Shown one piece after another: positions 62,926-64,000 of a stretch of 64,000 nt of DNA. Position 1 is the stretch's first letter. Each line of letters opens with the position of its first letter. The notes below the pieces were generated by a model. It saw only the letters and a list, made by a program, of their open reading frames with translations, made no database searches and was not told the DNA's origin. Where the stretch lies: NCBI RefSeq assembly GCF_006125015.1, contig NZ_SZZN01000001.1:310001-374000 (forward strand), read 5' to 3'. Origin of the DNA: Roseovarius arcticus (GTDB lineage Bacteria; Pseudomonadota; Alphaproteobacteria; Rhodobacterales; Rhodobacteraceae). A program made the position numbers and the translations under genes.

Positions 62926-64000
62926 TGGCGCGATTCACGGCCCTGCTGGCCCTTCTTCTGACGACGCTCACTGCCCTTTCTGCCACCGCGCAGAGCGGGC
63001 CTCTCAGGCTTGAGATCACCGAAGGCGTGATTGAGCCCCTGCCATTCGCTGTCCCGGCCTTTGTCGGGACAGGATCGGGCGGTCAGGCGGCGCAAGACAT
63101 ATCGAGCCTCATCTCTGCCGACCTTAGCGGCACCGGCCTGTTCCGGGAAATCCCGGCCAGCGCACATATCAGCCGCATCACCAGCTTTTCCAGCCCGGTG
63201 CAGTTCGCCGATTGGAAGGCGGTCAATGCGCAGGCCCTCGTGACTGGCGCGGTCGATGTGGACGCATCGGGCCGCCTGACCGTCCAATTCCGCGTCTGGG
63301 ATGTCTTTGCCGGCCAAGAGCTGGGCAGCGGGCAACAATTCGTCGGCACTCAGGACGGCTGGCGCCGCATTGCGCACAAGATTGCCGATCAGGTTTATAG
63401 CCGCATTACCGGCGAGGGCGGGTATTTCGACAGCCGCGTCGTCTATGTGGCCGAAACCGGGCCAAAGGATCAGCGTGCCAAGCGGCTCGCGATTATGGAT
63501 TACGACGGTGCGAACACTACCTACCTGACGGATTCGTCGTCGCTGGTGCTGGCGCCGCGCTTCTCGCCCACGGGCGACCGCATTCTCTATACCAGTTACG
63601 AGAGCGGATTTCCCAAGATCTACGTGCTGGACGTGGCCAATGTCAGCCGCCGCCAATTGCCCACCCAAGAGGCCACGATGAGCTTTGCACCCCGTTTTTC
63701 GCCTAACGGGCAGACGGTAGTCTATTCGCTGGAGGCGGGTGGCAACACGGACATCTACACCATGAACATCGGATCGGGTGGCAGCCAGCGCATGACCAGC
63801 GCGCCGTCCATCGAAACCGCGCCCAGCTTTAGCCCCGATGGCGCGCAGATTGTGTTCGAGAGTGACCGCTCGGGCAGCAATCAGCTGTATGTGATGAGTT
63901 CGGGCGGCGGCGAGGCGCGGCGTATCTCAAACGGTGATGGCAATTACGGCACGCCTGTCTGGTCGCCCCGCGGTGATCTGATCGCCTTTACCAAGCAGTC
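62922..64000 (+). CDS. tolB: Tol-Pal system beta-propeller protein TolB (partial)
   Basis: The frame runs from ATG 62922 past the window end, so the 3' end is missing. Residues 1-24 are a Sec signal ([19 protein letters not shown]). An N-terminal alpha/beta domain follows. The beta-propeller repeats then begin, with [42 protein letters not shown] and [11 protein letters not shown]. TolB is periplasmic and links Pal and TolA. The start overlaps the tolA stop (ATGA); ATG 62925 is one codon later. Confidence 0.94.
   Translation, partial: MMARFTALLALLLTTLTALSATAQSGPLRLEITEGVIEPLPFAVPAFVGTGSGGQAAQDISSLISADLSGTGLFREIPASAHISRITSFSSPVQFADWKAVNAQALVTGAVDVDASGRLTVQFRVWDVFAGQELGSGQQFVGTQDGWRRIAHKIADQVYSRITGEGGYFDSRVVYVAETGPKDQRAKRLAIMDYDGANTTYLTDSSSLVLAPRFSPTGDRILYTSYESGFPKIYVLDVANVSRRQLPTQEATMSFAPRFSPNGQTVVYSLEAGGNTDIYTMNIGSGGSQRMTSAPSIETAPSFSPDGAQIVFESDRSGSNQLYVMSSGGGEARRISNGDGNYGTPVWSPRGDLIAFTKQ

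Overview
The window reads as chromosomal DNA of a marine alphaproteobacterium of the Rhodobacteraceae (Roseobacter group). The reasons are GC-rich coding sequence, a DMSP lyase of the DddP type, a phosphatidylcholine synthase, several Rhodobacterales-type conserved proteins of unknown function, TRAP transport genes, and the ybgC-tolQRAB, ruvCAB, ychF, truA and ycjX/ycjF housekeeping blocks. No plasmid or phage structural genes are visible. Most assignments come from reading motifs in the translated sequence; no database search was run.

Layout. 1-4.1 kb: the tail of a ZntB/CorA-type transporter, a minus-strand ycjX-GNAT-ycjF operon, truA and a tRNA-Arg(TCT). 4.3-8.1 kb, directly after the tRNA: an accessory strip with a CaCA cation antiporter, an exported pentapeptide-repeat protein, a possible small membrane protein, an lrgA-lrgB pair and a cupin. 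8.7-15.2 kb: a LysR regulator divergent from a nitrilase-superfamily amidase (AguB type), a class III aminotransferase, a Tat-exported peptide-type binding protein with no permeases, and DddP. 15.5-22.9 kb: a somewhat AT-richer module with a ureohydrolase (agmatinase family), a four-gene polyamine-type ABC transporter, a TIM-barrel isomerase/epimerase-like enzyme and a DeoR regulator. Together these suggest uptake and breakdown of guanidino/polyamine-like compounds beside DMSP cleavage.

23.7-31.8 kb is an envelope and osmotic stress block: a 22-residue membrane peptide, a nutrient-deprivation-like protein, a holin-fold membrane protein, a DUF3618 protein, YihY, a PRC-barrel protein (with a GGAAC/AGTT promoter candidate), a GlsB/YeaQ protein and a YidB protein. 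It ends in a three-gene group of a soluble AAA-like protein without a visible Walker A motif and two different MscS channels. Several strong hairpins separate these units.

32-52.2 kb is mostly housekeeping: SDR, aspartate aminotransferase, glutaminase, ychF, trpA-ogt, a NYN nuclease, pcs, xerC-DUF484, a methyltransferase, transaldolase, priA, an EamA exporter, an MFS transporter, prmA, a DUF1127 gene followed by a CCUCCU-loop hairpin, and ruvCAB. 52.4-59.8 kb: a RidA protein, a TRAP transporter with a TetR regulator inside the operon, a CutA/NIF3-like protein, an intact IS30-family element with recognisable inverted repeats, and an amidohydrolase. 60.0-64.0 kb: ybgC-tolQ-tolR-tolA-tolB, with tolB cut by the window edge.
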